64,000 nt of DNA from Metridium senile (GCA_949775045.1 OX459101.1:3008501-3072500), one strand, 5' to 3'; counted from the first letter of the stretch, positions 37,401 to 49,815 are shown. Notes: generated from the letters alone by a model not told the origin. Program-made: numbers and translations.

Positions 37401-40400
37401 GACCAATCAGGAAATAGCTGAATTTTGACTTCCGGAACAAGCTCCAACAGACTACGTTCCCAGGGGTATTTATTCGGGAAGCGAGAAACGAGCGACAGAA
37501 GATTACCCCTGGGTTCCCGAGGATGATGACATTGGTGATGATGATATTAATTGCCATGACAACATTGATGATGATTGTGATGATATTTTAAAATTGCCAT
37601 GACAACAATGATGGTGATAGTGTGACATTTATCATCATGACAATATTTGTAATGATAATCATAGTGATTTATTGGTTATAGTCAGGTGTTAATATGCCAT
37701 AGGATTACAACATCACTGCACCTACTTGACTCAACAACCTTACAAAGTAAGTTCCCCCTCTCTTGTGGGGTTCCTGTGGTATATAATACAAAGGCAGCCC
37801 ACAATGTTTTTTGTTTTCTTTACTCAAATGTTTGATTTATGATGTATGTAAGATGTAAGGTATTCTGCTAGTCTTTCTCTTAATATGAAAACTATAGACA
37901 TTTGCTGTATTCAAGTCAAGGCTGGAGTGGATGAATCTATGCATAAAAACAAATCAACTTTTCAGTCTTCCAGCTGGACATGTATTACGTGCCCTACTTA
38001 TTGGGGAGACTCACGCTCACTACCACTACACTAATTTTTTTATTTTTTTTTCACAACTCGGATCACATGTTCATTTTTTTGTACAGTCACTGTATTTTTT
38101 CCCACTCCAGCCTCAACTTGAATCTCTTGTTTCATGATCAGTCAAGCAAACGTCTGACACAATGTATTAATCTTCAAATGCCTGTCTTTGTGTAGAGGCT
38201 GAGCTGTCTGCAAGTTCCTACTGGCATGCACCATTCAAGAGCCTTGGTAGTTATAAAAGTTTAACAGAATACATGATATTACAGGTTGAGCCAGTTGATA
38301 ACAAAGACCACCGCTCATCTACATCACACCTTAGTTCAAAGGTATGCTATATCACTAACTATTTTCACAACCACCACCATAACCACTGCTCGTCATCGTC
38401 ACATCTTAGTTCAAAGGTATTCTATATCACTAACTATTTACACAACCACCACCATAACCACCGCTCGTCATCGTCACATCTTAGTTCAAAGGTATTCTAT
38501 ATCACTAACTATTTACACAACCACCACCATAACCACCGCTCGTCATCGTCACACCTTAGTACAAAGGTATGCTATATCACTAACTATTTACACAACCACC
38601 ACCATAACCACCGCTCGTCATCGTCACATCTTAGTTCAAAGATATGCTATATCACTTGACTCTGTCTCATTTATTATTCACCAATAGAAATACAAATAAG
38701 TTTGTTATGAGAGAGATTATTCTATAGTGAGTAAGTTTGTTTATTTCTAGCATGTTTTAGCTGATGTGTGGGTGTCAAGAATGCAGGATCTTGGTTCAAA
38801 TGATCAACAGTATCATTGCCGTACTCATCTTGGCCTTCACTTGAAACCTGGTGATACTGCACTTGGGTAAGTGCACGTATTAATTGATTGATTTTTAATT
38901 ATTGATTGATTGATTGATTTATACAATTTGTTTTTAAATTTTTTTATTTATTTATACTTGGGCATGTATTTTTTTTTTTTTTATTCATTTGTTTTTGGTA
39001 GATTTGTTCGCAATCATTCATGAATGATTGGTTAATTATTTGATATGTGTAGACATTCATTCGTTCATTAATTTATTCATTCCATCAGTGGTTGTTATGA
39101 CTACAGTGTGATTGACAGCTGAGACATTCAATTCTTTATTGTTCTGTGTAGATATGACTTCACAAGTACAAACATCAATGATGATGCCCTCAATAAAATG
39201 AATGCTGACAAGATACCAGATGTGGTAAATATACAATTATATGATTACAAATAGAAACTAGCGAGTAAACTAGTATAGGCTGCGTCGGTGTTTGATATAA
39301 ACACGATAGGTAATATAATGAAATTTGTAACACCTTAAAAATAGAAATAGAAACTAGCGAGTAAACTAGTATAGGCTGCGTTGGTGTTTGATATAAACGA
39401 TAGGTAATAGAATGAAATTTGTAACACCTTAAAAATAGAAATAGAAACTAGCGAGTAAACTAGTATAGGCTGCGTTGGTGTTTGATATAAATGATAGGTA
39501 ATAAAATGAAATTTGTAACACTGTAAAAAATAGAAATAGAAACTAGCGAGTAAACTAGTATAGGCTGCGTCGGTGTTTGATATAAACGATAGGTAATATA
39601 ATGAAATTTGTAACACCGTAAAAAAATAGAAATAGAAACTAGCGAGTAAACTAGTATAGACTGCGTCGGTGTTTGATATAAACACGATAGGTAATAGAAT
39701 GAAATTTGTAACACAGTAAAAAATGGAAATAGAAACTAGCGAGTAAACTAGTATAGACTGCGTCGGTGTTTGATATAAACGATAGGTAATATAATGAAAT
39801 TTGTAACACCGTAAAAAAATAGGAATAGAAACTAGCGAGTAAACTAGTATAGGCTGCGTCGGTGTTTGATATAAACGATAGGTAATAGAATGAAATTTGT
39901 AACACTGTAAAAAATAGAAATAGAAACTAGCGAGTAAACTAGTATAGGCTGCGTCGGTGTTTGATATAAACGATAGGTAATATAATGAAATTTGTAACAC
40001 TGTAAAAAATAGAAATAGAAACTAGTGAGTAAACTAGTATAGGCTGCGTCGGTGTTTGATATAAACGATAGGTAATATAATGAAATTTGTAACACCTTAA
40101 ACAATAGAAATAGAAACTAGCGAGTAAACTAGTATAGGCTGCGTCGGTGTTTGATATAAACGATAGGTAATAGAATGAAATTTGTAACCTAAAAAAAAGA
40201 ATTAGAAACTAGCGAGTAAACAAGTATAGGCTGCGTCGGTGTTTGATATAAACACGATAGGTAATATAATGAAATTTGTAACACTGTAAAAAATAGAAAT
40301 AGAAACTAGAGAGTAAACTAGTATAGACTGCGTCGGTGTTTGATATAACCGATAGGTAATAGAATGAAATTTGTAACACCGTAAAAAATAGAAATAGAAA

Positions 40401-43400
40401 CTAGCGAGTAAACTAGTATAGGCTGCGTCGGTGTTTGATATAAACGATAGGTAATAGAATGAAATTTGTAACACTGTAAAAAATAGAAATGGAAACTAGC
40501 GAGTAAACTAGTATAGGCTGCGTCAGTGTTTGATATAAACGATAGGTAATATAATGAAATTTGTAACACTGTAAACAATAGAAATAGAAACTAGCGAGTA
40601 AACAAGTATAGGCTGCGTCGGTGTTTGATATAAACACGATAGGTAATATAATGAAATTTGTAACACCGTAAAAAAATAGAAATAGAAACTAGCGAGTAAA
40701 CTAGTATAGGCTGCGTCGGTGTTTGATATAAACGATAGGGAATAGAATGAAATTTGTAACACCATAAAAAATAGAAACTATCGAGTAAACTAGTATAGGC
40801 TGCGTCGTTGTTTGATATAAATGATAGGTAATATAATGAAATTTGTAACACCTTAAAAATAGAAATAGAAACTAGCGAGTAAACTAGTATAGGCTGCGTC
40901 GGTGTTTGATATAAACGATAGGTAATATAATGAAATTTGTAACACCGTAAAAAATAGAAATAGAAACTAGCGAGTAAACTAGTATAGGCTGCGTCGGTGT
41001 TTGATATAAACGATAGGTAATAGAATAAAATTTGTAACACTGTAAAAAATAGAAATGGAAACTAGCGAGTAAACTAGTATAGGCTGCGTCGGTGTTTGAT
41101 ATAAACGATAGATAATATAATGAAATTTGTAACACTGTAAAAAATAGAAATGGAAACTAGCGAGTAAACTAGTATAGTCTGCGTCAGTGTTTGATATAAA
41201 CGATAGGTAATATAATGAAATTTGCAACACCGTAAAAAATGTTGACTTAACTTTACTGACATTTCGAGCTTTAGCCCTTCATCGGAGTAAAAGGATATTA
41301 TATTATATTTTTACACCTTATTGAAGATATGATAACTAAAAAGATATTGAAGAACTGTTTTCATGGTGTTACAAATTTCATTCTATTACCTATTGTTTAT
41401 ATCAATGATATTTGAAGTTGATATATGATAACTATAGTTTATATATTATTATGTTAAATACAATTGGCTTTATGTACAAACTTGAACCAACAAATCAGTA
41501 CGTACTATGTAATATATACAATATGAACGGCCGATCTGTATGCAATATACAACGACGAGTCAAAGACGAGCCACTGTATATCGCATACAGATCGGACGCG
41601 AAAAATGTATAGTACTTATAAAAGTCCAACATTAGTTCTTTCATATTTTACTAAAATTGCCAAGAACAGGTTCCCATTAAGGTGGCCCGGTAGTATTGAC
41701 TTTGCAGGATAAACATAATTTTGTAACGCATTATTTTGCATCTAAACTTTGTCCGCTTTCTACGAAATTTACACATATAGATCTCAAAACTTTGAAGTTT
41801 GAGCTAGTCATATTTTAAGTGCGATTTGTGGAAACTATAAAGAGAAATAATGTTTTTTTAAAAAGCACACACTTTACTTAAATTGTCAATAAATCAAAAT
41901 TTAGAAGATGAATTTATTTCTTTTTTTTGAGAGAATGTTATTTGGTTATATGGAAACATATTGTAGCAGTTTTATTCAAATATTGACCTTGGAAGTTTTT
42001 TTACGAACGTTTTTAAATTTTTGCGCGCAAAATTAATATAAAAATTCCATTGCTCAAATCTCGATAAGAATTAAAACATAGTTTCAAATTTACCTGTAGA
42101 AAGAAAGACCAATACCTCTTGTAACTTCTAATCACAAAATAGCGACTTTGAAGCCAACATTGCTAGCTCTGATCTCTTGAAGAGCTTGTCGACATATTGT
42201 TGTTCACTGCGTAGTGAGCATTTCGAAAATATATCTACTCTATTAAGAGTCATAACTGTGAAATGTGGTGATCTGTGCTGCTCTAAAAATGACAAAATTA
42301 GCGGCCAATGTACAGCAACCACGTTGCGCGTTCATTATACATGTACCTCGTTTGACTTCCAAGGAAAACCCTTCGCGTTATGTTTATTTACATCAACTTC
42401 ACAACCTCATAATCCGTGATTACATTCTGCACAAGGAATGTCTTTTTATGCAAATACAGAGACAATTCAAGGCTCGTCTACACGAATCCGATCCGGCTGA
42501 AACCGCATAGAAATATTTGCGTCCACACAAATCCGCGTATCCGGAGGATTCAAGTAAAAGTATGCGGTTTCGGTGACCGGATTCACTGGATTCGTGTGGA
42601 CGATAGGCCAATTCGCATCAAAAAGTATGCGGTTTCAAAAGTATCCGGATCCGTGTAGACAGGGTCTGCGTCTTTTTTTCTATTTCAATTCACAAAAAAG
42701 ACATTCCTCGTGCAGAATGTGTTCACGGATTATGAGGTTGTGAAGTTGATGTAAATAAACATAACGTGAAGGGTTTTCCTTGGAAGTCAAACGAGGTATA
42801 ATGAACGCGCAACGTGGTTGCTGTACGTTGGCCGCTAATTTTGTCATTTTTAGAGCAGCACAGAAGACCACATTTCACAGTTATGACTCTTAAGCATGTA
42901 TCTACGCTATATAGAAAAATCAAGGTCAACAATTGAAGAAATAGAGTAGATATATTTTCGAAATGCTCACTACGCAGTGAACAACAATATGTCGACAAGC
43001 TCTTCAAGAGATCAGAGCTAGCAATGTTGGCTTCAAAGTCGTTATTTTGTGATTAGAAGTTACAAGAGGTATTGGTCTTTCTTTCTACAGGTAAATTTGA
43101 AACTATGTTTTAATTCTTATTGAGATTTGAGCAATGGAATTTTTATATTAATTTCACGCGCAAAAATTTAAAAACGTTTGTAAAAAAAACTTCCAAGGTC
43201 AATATTTGAATAAAACTGCTACAATATGTTTCCATATAACCAAATAACATTCTCTCAAAAAAAGAAATAAATTCATCTTCTAAATTTTGATTTATTGACA
43301 ATTTAAGTAAAGCGTGTGCTTTTTAAAAAAACATTATTTCTTTTTATAGTTTCCACAAATCGCACTTAAAATATGACTAGCTCAAACTTCAAAGTTTTGA

Positions 43401-46400
43401 GATCTACATGTGTAAATTTCGTAGAAATCGGACAAAGTTTAGATGCAAAATAATGCGTTACAAAATTATGTTTATCCTGCAAAGTCAATACTACCGGGCC
43501 ACCTTAAATCTGTACTTTCCCATTTTAGCTGTACTTATGCAAATTGTGTTGATGTGTGCTAAACACACAGATCAACCAATCAGAGAAGTTCACTTCAGAA
43601 ATAATATACTCTGATTGGTTGATCTGTGTGTTTAGCACACATCAACACAATTTGCATAAGTACAGATTTAAATGGGAAAGTACAGATTTAAATGGGAACC
43701 TGTTCAAGATAAAAGTTCAAATTGGATTTTTCATAAATTTCGTATTTGTAGATACTGGTCAAGAAGTGTTATGGTGACAAGAAAAGACGACGTAAAGCAA
43801 GAAACTGGAAACTCAAAGTACTTGACAAGGAAGTAGGAAAGGATGTCAACCAAGACCACTTTGAACGGTACATATTTATTGTATACCTGTATCACAATAC
43901 TTAAGTGGTTATGAGACGTAGATTCTGTTGTTGCTTTACAACGTAAAACATAAATACCGCCATTTTGAAAGGTAGCCAGGCCTTTGCATCGAAGCGAGAC
44001 GAACGTTGAGCCTGCAATGATAGAGACCATTTAACACCTTGGCGGACAATTACTCACGTGTTTCTATTATTGCTAGCTCAAAGTTCATATCGCTTCCGGC
44101 TACCTTTCAAGATGGCGCAGAGAACTGTTAAGGGGACTATTCAATAACTATTTTAATAACTTGCTACTACAATTTAAGATTAACATTCAAAAATGTCAGT
44201 CTAGTTTTCTTTCTTATGCGGCGATGTATTATACCTGTTACATATTGTTGGTTTACATTGTTTCTGCAGGGATTATGATGACTTCTTAGCTGATCTAGAA
44301 GAGGACAAAGACTACAGAAAACAAGTCAACATTTATGTTGGTAAGTGGATAAACAATACATCCAAACAACAGTCTCATGACAACACACACCCAGACGATC
44401 ACAACTCACCATCATCAAATACAACTGCATACAAACCACTCAAACAACAGTCTTTCTCAAGACTACACACACCCAGACGATCACAATTCACCATCATCAA
44501 ATACAACTGCATACAAACCACTCAAACAACAGTCTTTCTCAAGACTACACACACCCAGACGATCACAATTCACCATCATCAAATACAACTGCGTACAAAC
44601 CACTCAAACATCACAGTCTTTCTCAAGACTACACACACCCAGACGATCACAACTCACCATCATCAAATACAACTGCGTACAAACCATTCAAACAACAGTC
44701 TTTCTCAAGGCTACACACACCCAGACGATCACAACTCACCATCATCAAATACAACTGCGTACAAACCACTCAAACAACAGTCTTTCTCAAGGCTACACAC
44801 ACCCAGACAATCACAACTCACCATCATCAAATACAACTGCGTACAAACCATTCAAACAACAGTCTTTCTCAAGACTACACACACCCAGACGATCACAATT
44901 CACCATCATAAAATACAACTGCGTACAAACCATTCAAACAACAGTCTTTCTCAAGACAACACACACCCAGACGATCACAACTCACCATCATCAAATACAA
45001 CTCCCTACAAACCATTCAAACAACAGTCTTTCTCAAGACTACACACACCCAGACGATCACAATTCACCATCATCAAATACAACTGCATACAAACCATTCA
45101 AACAACAGTCTTTCTCAAGACAACACACACCCAGACGATCACAACTCACCATCATCAAATACAACTGCATACAAACCATTCAAACAACAGTCTTTCTCAA
45201 GACTACACACACCCAGACGATCACAACTCACCATCATCAAATACAACTGCGAACAAACCATTCAAACAACAGTCTTTCTCAAGACTACACACACCCAGAC
45301 GATCACAACTCACCATCATCAAATACAACTGCGTACAAACCATTCAAACAACAGTCTTTCTCAAGACTACACACACCCAGACGATCACAACTCACCATCA
45401 TCAAATACAACTGCGTACAAACCATTCAAACAACAGTCTTTCTCAAGACTACACACACCCAGACGATCACAACTCACCATCATCAAATACAACTGCGTAC
45501 AAACCATTCAAATAACAGTCTTTCTCAAGACTACACACACCCAGACGATCACAGCTCAACATCATCAAATACAACTGCGTACAAACCATCCAAACAACAG
45601 TCTTTCTCAAGACTACACACACCCAGACGATCACAACTCACCATCATCAAATACAACTGCGTACAAACCATTCAAATAACAGTCTTTCTCAAGACTACAC
45701 ACACCCAGACGATCACAGCTCAACATCATCAAATACAACTGCATACAAACCATTCAAACATCAGTCACTAATAACAACAGTCTTTCTCAAGACTACACAC
45801 ACCCAGACGATCACAACTCGCCAACATCAAATACAACTGCGAACAAACCATTCAAACATCACAGTCTTTCTCAAGACTACACACACCCAGACGATCACAA
45901 CTCGCCAACATCAAATACAACTGCGAACAAACCATTCAAACAACAGTCTTTCTCAAGACTACACACACCCAGACGATCACAATTCACCATCATAAAATAC
46001 AACTGCGTACAAACCATTCAAACAACAGTCTTTCTCAAGACAACACACACCCAGACGATCACAACTCACCATCATCAAATACAACTGCGTACAAACCACT
46101 CAAACAACAGTCTTTCTCAAGGCTACACACACCCAGACAATCACAACTCACCATCATCAAATACAACTGCGTACAAACCATTCAAACAACAGTCTTTCTC
46201 AAGACTACACACACCCAGACGATCACAACTCGCCATCATCAAATACAACTCCCTACAAACCATTCAAACATCACAGTCTTTCTCAAGACAACACACACCC
46301 AGACGATCACAATTCACCATCATCAAATACAACTGCATACAAACCATTCAAACAACAGTCTTTCTCAAGACTACACACACCCAGACGATCACAATTCACC

Positions 46401-49400
46401 ATCATCAAATACAACTGCATACAAACCATTCAAACAACAGTCTTTCTCAAGACAACACACACCCAGACGATCACAACTCACCATCATCAAATACAACTGC
46501 ATACAAACCATTCAAACAACAGTCTTTCTCAAGACTACACACACCCAGACGATCACAACTCACCATCATCAAATACAACTGCGAACAAACCATTCAAACA
46601 ACAGTCTTTCTCAAGACTACACACACCCAGACGATCACAACTCACCATCATCAAATACAACTGCGTACAAACCATTCAAACAACAGTCTTTCTCAAGACT
46701 ACACACACCCAGACGATCACAACTCACCATCATCAAATACAACTGCGTACAAACCATTCAAACAACAGTCTTTCTCAAGACTACACACACCCAGACGATC
46801 ACAACTCACCATCATCAAATACAACTGCGTACAAACCATCCAAACAACAGTCTTTCTTAAGACTACACACACCCAGACGATCACAGCTCAACATCATCAA
46901 ATACAACTGCATACAAACCATTCAAACATCAGTCACTAATAACAACAGTCTTTCTCAAGACTACACACACCCAGACGATCACAACTCGCCAACATCAAAT
47001 ACAACTGCGAACAAACCATTCAAACATCACAGTCTTTCTCAAGACTACACACACCCAGACGATCACAACTCGCCAACATCAAATACAACTGCGAACAAAC
47101 CATTCAAACATCACAGTCTTTCTCAAGACTACACACACCCAGACGATCACAACTCGCCAACATCAAATACAACTGCGAACAAACCATTCAAACAACAGTC
47201 TTTCTCAAGACTACACACACCCAGACGATCACAATTCACCATCATAAAATACAACTGCGTACAAACCATTCAAACAACAGTCTTTCTCAAGACAACACAC
47301 ACCCAGACGATCACAACTCACCATCATCAAATACAACTGCGTACAAACCACTCAAACAACAGTCTTTCTCAAGGCTACACACACCCAGACAATCACAACT
47401 CACCATCATCAAATACAACTGCGTACAAACCATTCAAACAACAGTCTTTCTCAAGACTACACACACCCAGACGATCACAACTCGCCATCATCAAATACAA
47501 CTCCCTACAAACCATTCAAACATCACAGTCTTTCTCAAGACAACACACACCCAGACGATCACAATTCACCATCATCAAATACAACTGCATACAAACCATT
47601 CAAACAACAGTCTTTCTCAAGACTACACACACCCAGACGATCACAATTCACCATCATCAAATACAACTGCATACAAACCATTCAAACAACAGTCTTTCTC
47701 AAGACAACACACACCCAGACGATCACAACTCACCATCATCAAATACAACTGCATACAAACCATTCAAACAACAGTCTTTCTCAAGACTACACACACCCAG
47801 ACGATCACAACTCACCATCATCAAATACAACTGCGAACAAACCATTCAAACAACAGTCTTTCTCAAGACTACACACACCCAGACGATCACAACTCACCAT
47901 CATCAAATACAACTGCGTACAAACCATTCAAACAACAGTCTTTCTCAAGACTACACACACCCAGACGATCACAACTCACCATCATCAAATACAACTGCGT
48001 ACAAACCATTCAAACAACAGTCTTTCTCAAGACTACACACACCCAGACGATCACAACTCACCATCATCAAATACAACTGCGTACAAACCATCCAAACAAC
48101 AGTCTTTCTTAAGACTACACACACCCAGACGATCACAGCTCAACATCATCAAATACAACTGCATACAAACCATTCAAACATCAGTCACTAATAACAACAG
48201 TCTTTCTCAAGACTACACACACCCAGACGATCACAACTCGCCAACATCAAATACAACTGCGAACAAACCATTCAAACATCACAGTCTTTCTCAAGACTAC
48301 ACACACCCAGACGATCACAACTCGCCAACATCAAATACAACTGCGAACAAACCATTCAAACATCACAGTCTTTCTCAAGACTACACACACCCAGACGATC
48401 ACAACTCGCCATCATCAAATACAACTCCCTACAAACCATTCAAACATCACAGTCTTTCTCAAGACTACACACACCCAGACGATCACAATTCACCATCATC
48501 AAATACAACTGCATACAAACCATTCAAACAACAGTCTTTCTCAAGACTACACACACCCAGACGATCACAGCTCAACATCATCAAATACAACTGCATACAA
48601 ACCATTCAAACATCAGTCACTAATAACAACAGTCTTTCTCAAGACTACACACACCCAGACGATCACAACTCGCCATCATCAAATACAACTGCGAACAAAC
48701 CATTCAAACAAGTCTTTCTCAAGACTACACACACCCAGACGATCACAACTCACATCATCAAATACAACTTCGTACAAACCATTCAACATCACACTCTTTC
48801 TCAAGACTACACACACCCAGACGATCACAACTCACCATCATCAAATACAACTGCGAACAAACCATTCAAACAACAGTCTTTCTCAAGACTACACACACCC
48901 AGACGATCACAACTCACCATCATCAAATACAACTGCGAACAAACCATTCAAACAACAGTCTTTCTCAAGACTACACACACCCAGACGATCACAACTCACC
49001 ATCATCAAATACAACTCCCTACAAACCATTCAAACAACAGTCTTTCTCAAGACTACACACACCCAGACGATCACAACTCACCATCATCAAATACAACTCC
49101 CTACAAACCATTCAAACATCACAGTCTTTCTCAAGACTACACACACCCAGACAATCACAACTCACCATCATCAAATACAACTGCGTACAAACCATTCAAA
49201 CAACAGTCTTTCTCAAGACTACACACACCCAGACGATCACAACTCACCATCATCAAATACAACTGCGTACAAACCATTCAAACAACAGTCTTTCTCAAGA
49301 CTACACACACCCAGACGATCACAACTCACCATCATCAAATACAACTGCATACAAACCATTCAAACAACAGTCTTTCTCAAGACTACACACACCCAGACGA

Positions 49401-49744
49401 TCACAACTCACCATCATCAAATACAACTGCATACAAACCATTCAAACATCAGTCACCAAAAACAACAGTCTTTCTCAAGACTACACACACCCAGACGATC
49501 ACAATTCACTATGGTGTCGAACCATTCAAACGTCTCTGACATTAACATTCTTTCTTAATACTACAACGTTCATAAATGTAAAGCTATGGTTTTGTTATCT
49601 CTAGATCGTGACCATATCCCAGAGTCGGACCCTGAAGATGAAATCCCTAAAATCAGTCTACAAGAGATGTTAGAAGACTTGAAACTTACCGACCCAGACC
49701 CCCTTCAACCCGATGAGACTGCCGCTGCTATGGCTACAGAGTAA
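31443..49744 (+). CDS. NMD3: 60S ribosomal export adaptor NMD3, 508 aa, complete, 16 exons
   Basis: Exons: 31443-31483, 31591-31725, 32270-32363, 32829-32909, 33585-33713, 34074-34164, 34926-35004, 35533-35629, 36882-36934, 37682-37746, 38196-38341, 38751-38866, 39152-39224, 43752-43867, 44270-44340, 49605-49744. All borders are GT-AG and all phases join, giving 508 residues; the human protein is about 500. Four CxxC pairs (CCYC, CVGC, CKGC, CDAC) form the N-terminal zinc-binding region. PPSAWTTCALESRELLAICL and CRTHLGHLL are NMD3 hallmarks. A basic stretch (KKRRRKARNWK) and a C-terminal leucine-rich export signal (ISLQEMLEDLKL) are kept. NMD3 binds the nascent 60S subunit in the nucleus and recruits CRM1 for export, and is released in the cytoplasm. 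The unusual points are the repeat-filled introns and the tandemly repeated end of exon 11. AATAAA follows 66 bp after the stop. Confidence 0.97.
32103..32225. repeat. TTTG/TCTG-rich simple repeat in NMD3 intron 2
   Basis: tgtttgtttg and tctgtttgc runs. They produce spurious Cys/Leu/Val frames just before exon 3. Confidence 0.8.
33110..33290. repeat. Two-copy direct repeat in NMD3 intron 4
   Basis: tgttttgcttggagataagt, tgtaaatatcacttgg and gacaatctattcaac occur twice about 85-90 bp apart. Confidence 0.8.
33290..33584. repeat. Tandem duplication of the NMD3 intron-4 3' end
   Basis: Two copies of about 150 bp (atggatagttcaaagaagta through gctgcaatgttgttt). The second ends at the real acceptor (ttgttttgtag). 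The first ends tgttgtttag and is a decoy acceptor at 33440. Confidence 0.85.
34257..34350 (+). mobile_element. Hairpin cap plus partial 95-bp unit (relic)
   Basis: ttactctgataaagggctaa then agctcaaaacatcagtaaat, followed by about half a 95-bp unit (gtgttataaatttcattcta). Position U4 of the hammerhead core is intact here, but G8 and G12 are mutated. Confidence 0.6.
34575..34830. repeat. Two-copy dispersed repeat in NMD3 intron 6
   Basis: ttgaaatgcttcaat, agtggcttg and ccgtaaatagaaagtcaa appear twice about 130 bp apart. It resembles a decayed transposon segment; class unknown. Confidence 0.55.
35020..35323 (-). mobile_element. tRNA-derived SINE
   Basis: Read on the - strand, it begins ggtggcatggttggccgagt (A box tggccgagtga) with a B box ggttcgagtcc 33 bp later, the normal spacing for a tRNA promoter. 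About 200 bp of body and an A/T-rich tail follow. The anticodon arm does not pair, so this is not a working tRNA gene. A truncated relative is at 37976-38115. Confidence 0.72.
35715..36775. repeat. 70-bp satellite, about 15 copies, NMD3 intron 8
   Basis: Unit contains aagaaagaacaaaacaatac, cctgcaatacaaagaactct and accagaatacaatacatctt. Copies are 95% or more alike. Two interspersed variants (atcttataacacc versus atattgcaacacc) make a higher-order pattern. Reverse-strand frames through it are artefacts. Confidence 0.96.
36935..37215. other. NMD3 intron 9, left part
   Basis: Contains a GATGAT-type simple repeat at 36985-37110. No gene. Confidence 0.5.
37216..37525. mobile_element. Foldback element, 310 bp, NMD3 intron 9
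   Basis: catcctcgggaacccagggg and the exact inverse at the right end. The arms share taatcttctgtcgctcgttt and ttccggaagtcaaaattca. Interrupted GATGA repeat lies on both sides. Confidence 0.92.
37976..38115 (-). mobile_element. Truncated SINE relative
   Basis: On the - strand, aacatgtgatc, gtagtggtagtgagcgtgag and nearby T/A runs match the body of the SINE at 35020-35323 in order. The tRNA-like head is missing. Confidence 0.5.
38196..38341 (+). CDS. NMD3: NMD3 exon 11, with multiplied 3' end
   Basis: Phase 1 in (after ttgtgtag), phase 0 out. Reads SASSYWHAPFKSL, YKSLTEYMILQVEPVDNKD and ends HLSSK. The last ~30 coding bases plus the donor and 45 bp of intron are repeated downstream as a 75-bp tandem, so later donors are also usable in frame. 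Confidence 0.9.
38310..38660 (+). repeat. 75-bp tandem repeat spanning an exon end and its splice donor
   Basis: Five copies. Donors AAAG|GTATGC or GTATTC lie at 38341, 38416, 38491 and 38566. The fifth (38641) reads AAAG|ATATGC and is dead. 75 is a multiple of three and each unit is fully open in the exon frame, so each later donor adds 25 residues ending in HLSSK or HLSTK. Confidence 0.93.
39245..41240 (-). repeat. 95-bp minisatellite, about 21 copies, NMD3 intron 13
   Basis: Unit contains agaaactagcgagtaaacta, gtataggctgcgtcggtgtt, tgatataaacgataggtaat and gaaatttgtaacaccgt. It is capped at its right end by a hairpin module (41251-41292). Variants such as acacgatagg recur in a pattern, indicating block duplication. 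Confidence 0.97.
41251..41292 (-). ncRNA. Hammerhead-ribozyme-like hairpin (candidate)
   Basis: On the - strand: outer stem TTTACT/AGTAAA, CCGATGA, GGGC-TAAA-GCTC, GAAA, TGTC. Same layout and same U4 to C change as at 9038. It sits at the start of the 95-bp array read on that strand. Confidence 0.45.
41681..43503. mobile_element. 1.8-kb foldback with TTAA target duplication
   Basis: ggtggcccggtagtattgac at the left and its exact inverse at the right, flanked by TTAA (41677-41680 and 43504-43507). The arms (about 780 bp) are near-complementary; the right arm has a 50-bp extra piece near 42893-42945. TTAA duplication is the hallmark of piggyBac-type transposition, so this is a non-autonomous relative (inference). 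No transposase is encoded. Confidence 0.9.
42469..42668. mobile_element. MITE-like element at the centre of the 1.8-kb foldback
   Basis: ggctcgtctacacgaatccg and the imperfect inverse cggatccgtgtagacagggtc. It contains several further inverted copies of atccgg/ccggat. Third nesting level at this locus. Confidence 0.8.
43960..44116. mobile_element. MITE family AAAGGTAGCC, copy in NMD3 intron 14
   Basis: cattttgaaaggtagccagg to ggctacctttcaagatgg. Interior: gcgagacgaacgttgagc and atagagac. Other copies are at 49874-50037, 50053-50180 and 59210-59367. Confidence 0.8.
44377..49505. repeat. 82-bp satellite, about 62 copies, NMD3 last intron
   Basis: Unit contains acaactcaccatcatcaaat, acaactgcgtacaaaccatt, caaacaacagtctttctcaa and gactacacacacccagacga. 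Higher-order structure: the marker tcagtcactaataac recurs at 45761, 46929, 48181 and 48613, and the 45.77-46.93 and 46.93-48.18 kb blocks are near-identical. A 464-codon open frame at its left end is an artefact of the repeat. Confidence 0.98.
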
Positions 49745-49809
49745 TATAAACACACACGCTAACCCTCAATAACTGGAACGGTTCGACTTGTTGGGGTTCA
49801 CCTATTTAC

Positions 49810-49815
49810 AATAAA
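49810..49815 (+). promoter_or_regulatory. AATAAA polyadenylation signal for NMD3
   Basis: 66 bp after the NMD3 stop. Confidence 0.75.

Larger units (their letters stand above)
41667..43702. mobile_element. Foldback family A, copy split by a nested insertion
   Basis: caggttcccatt at the left and aaatgggaacctg at the right match the intact copy at 16733-16913. The 5' arm is interrupted after cccatt by the large element at 41681-43503. Confidence 0.9.

Noticed and set aside
38246..38250. Splice donor in NMD3 after KSL (G|GTAGTT)
   Set aside because: Reading on keeps an open, NMD3-like sequence (YKSLTEYMILQVEPVD) to a better donor at 38341 in the phase required by exon 12.
39335..41262. Many Tyr/Ile/Ser-rich reverse-strand frames
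   Set aside because: Shadows of the 95-bp minisatellite. The same peptide (YLSFISNTDAAYTS) recurs in overlapping frames at every locus of that repeat.
44377..45771. 464-codon open frame with regular peptide repeats
   Set aside because: The frame is an artefact of the 82-bp satellite, whose unit cycles through frames, and it breaks where unit lengths vary. NMD3 exons on both sides join without it.
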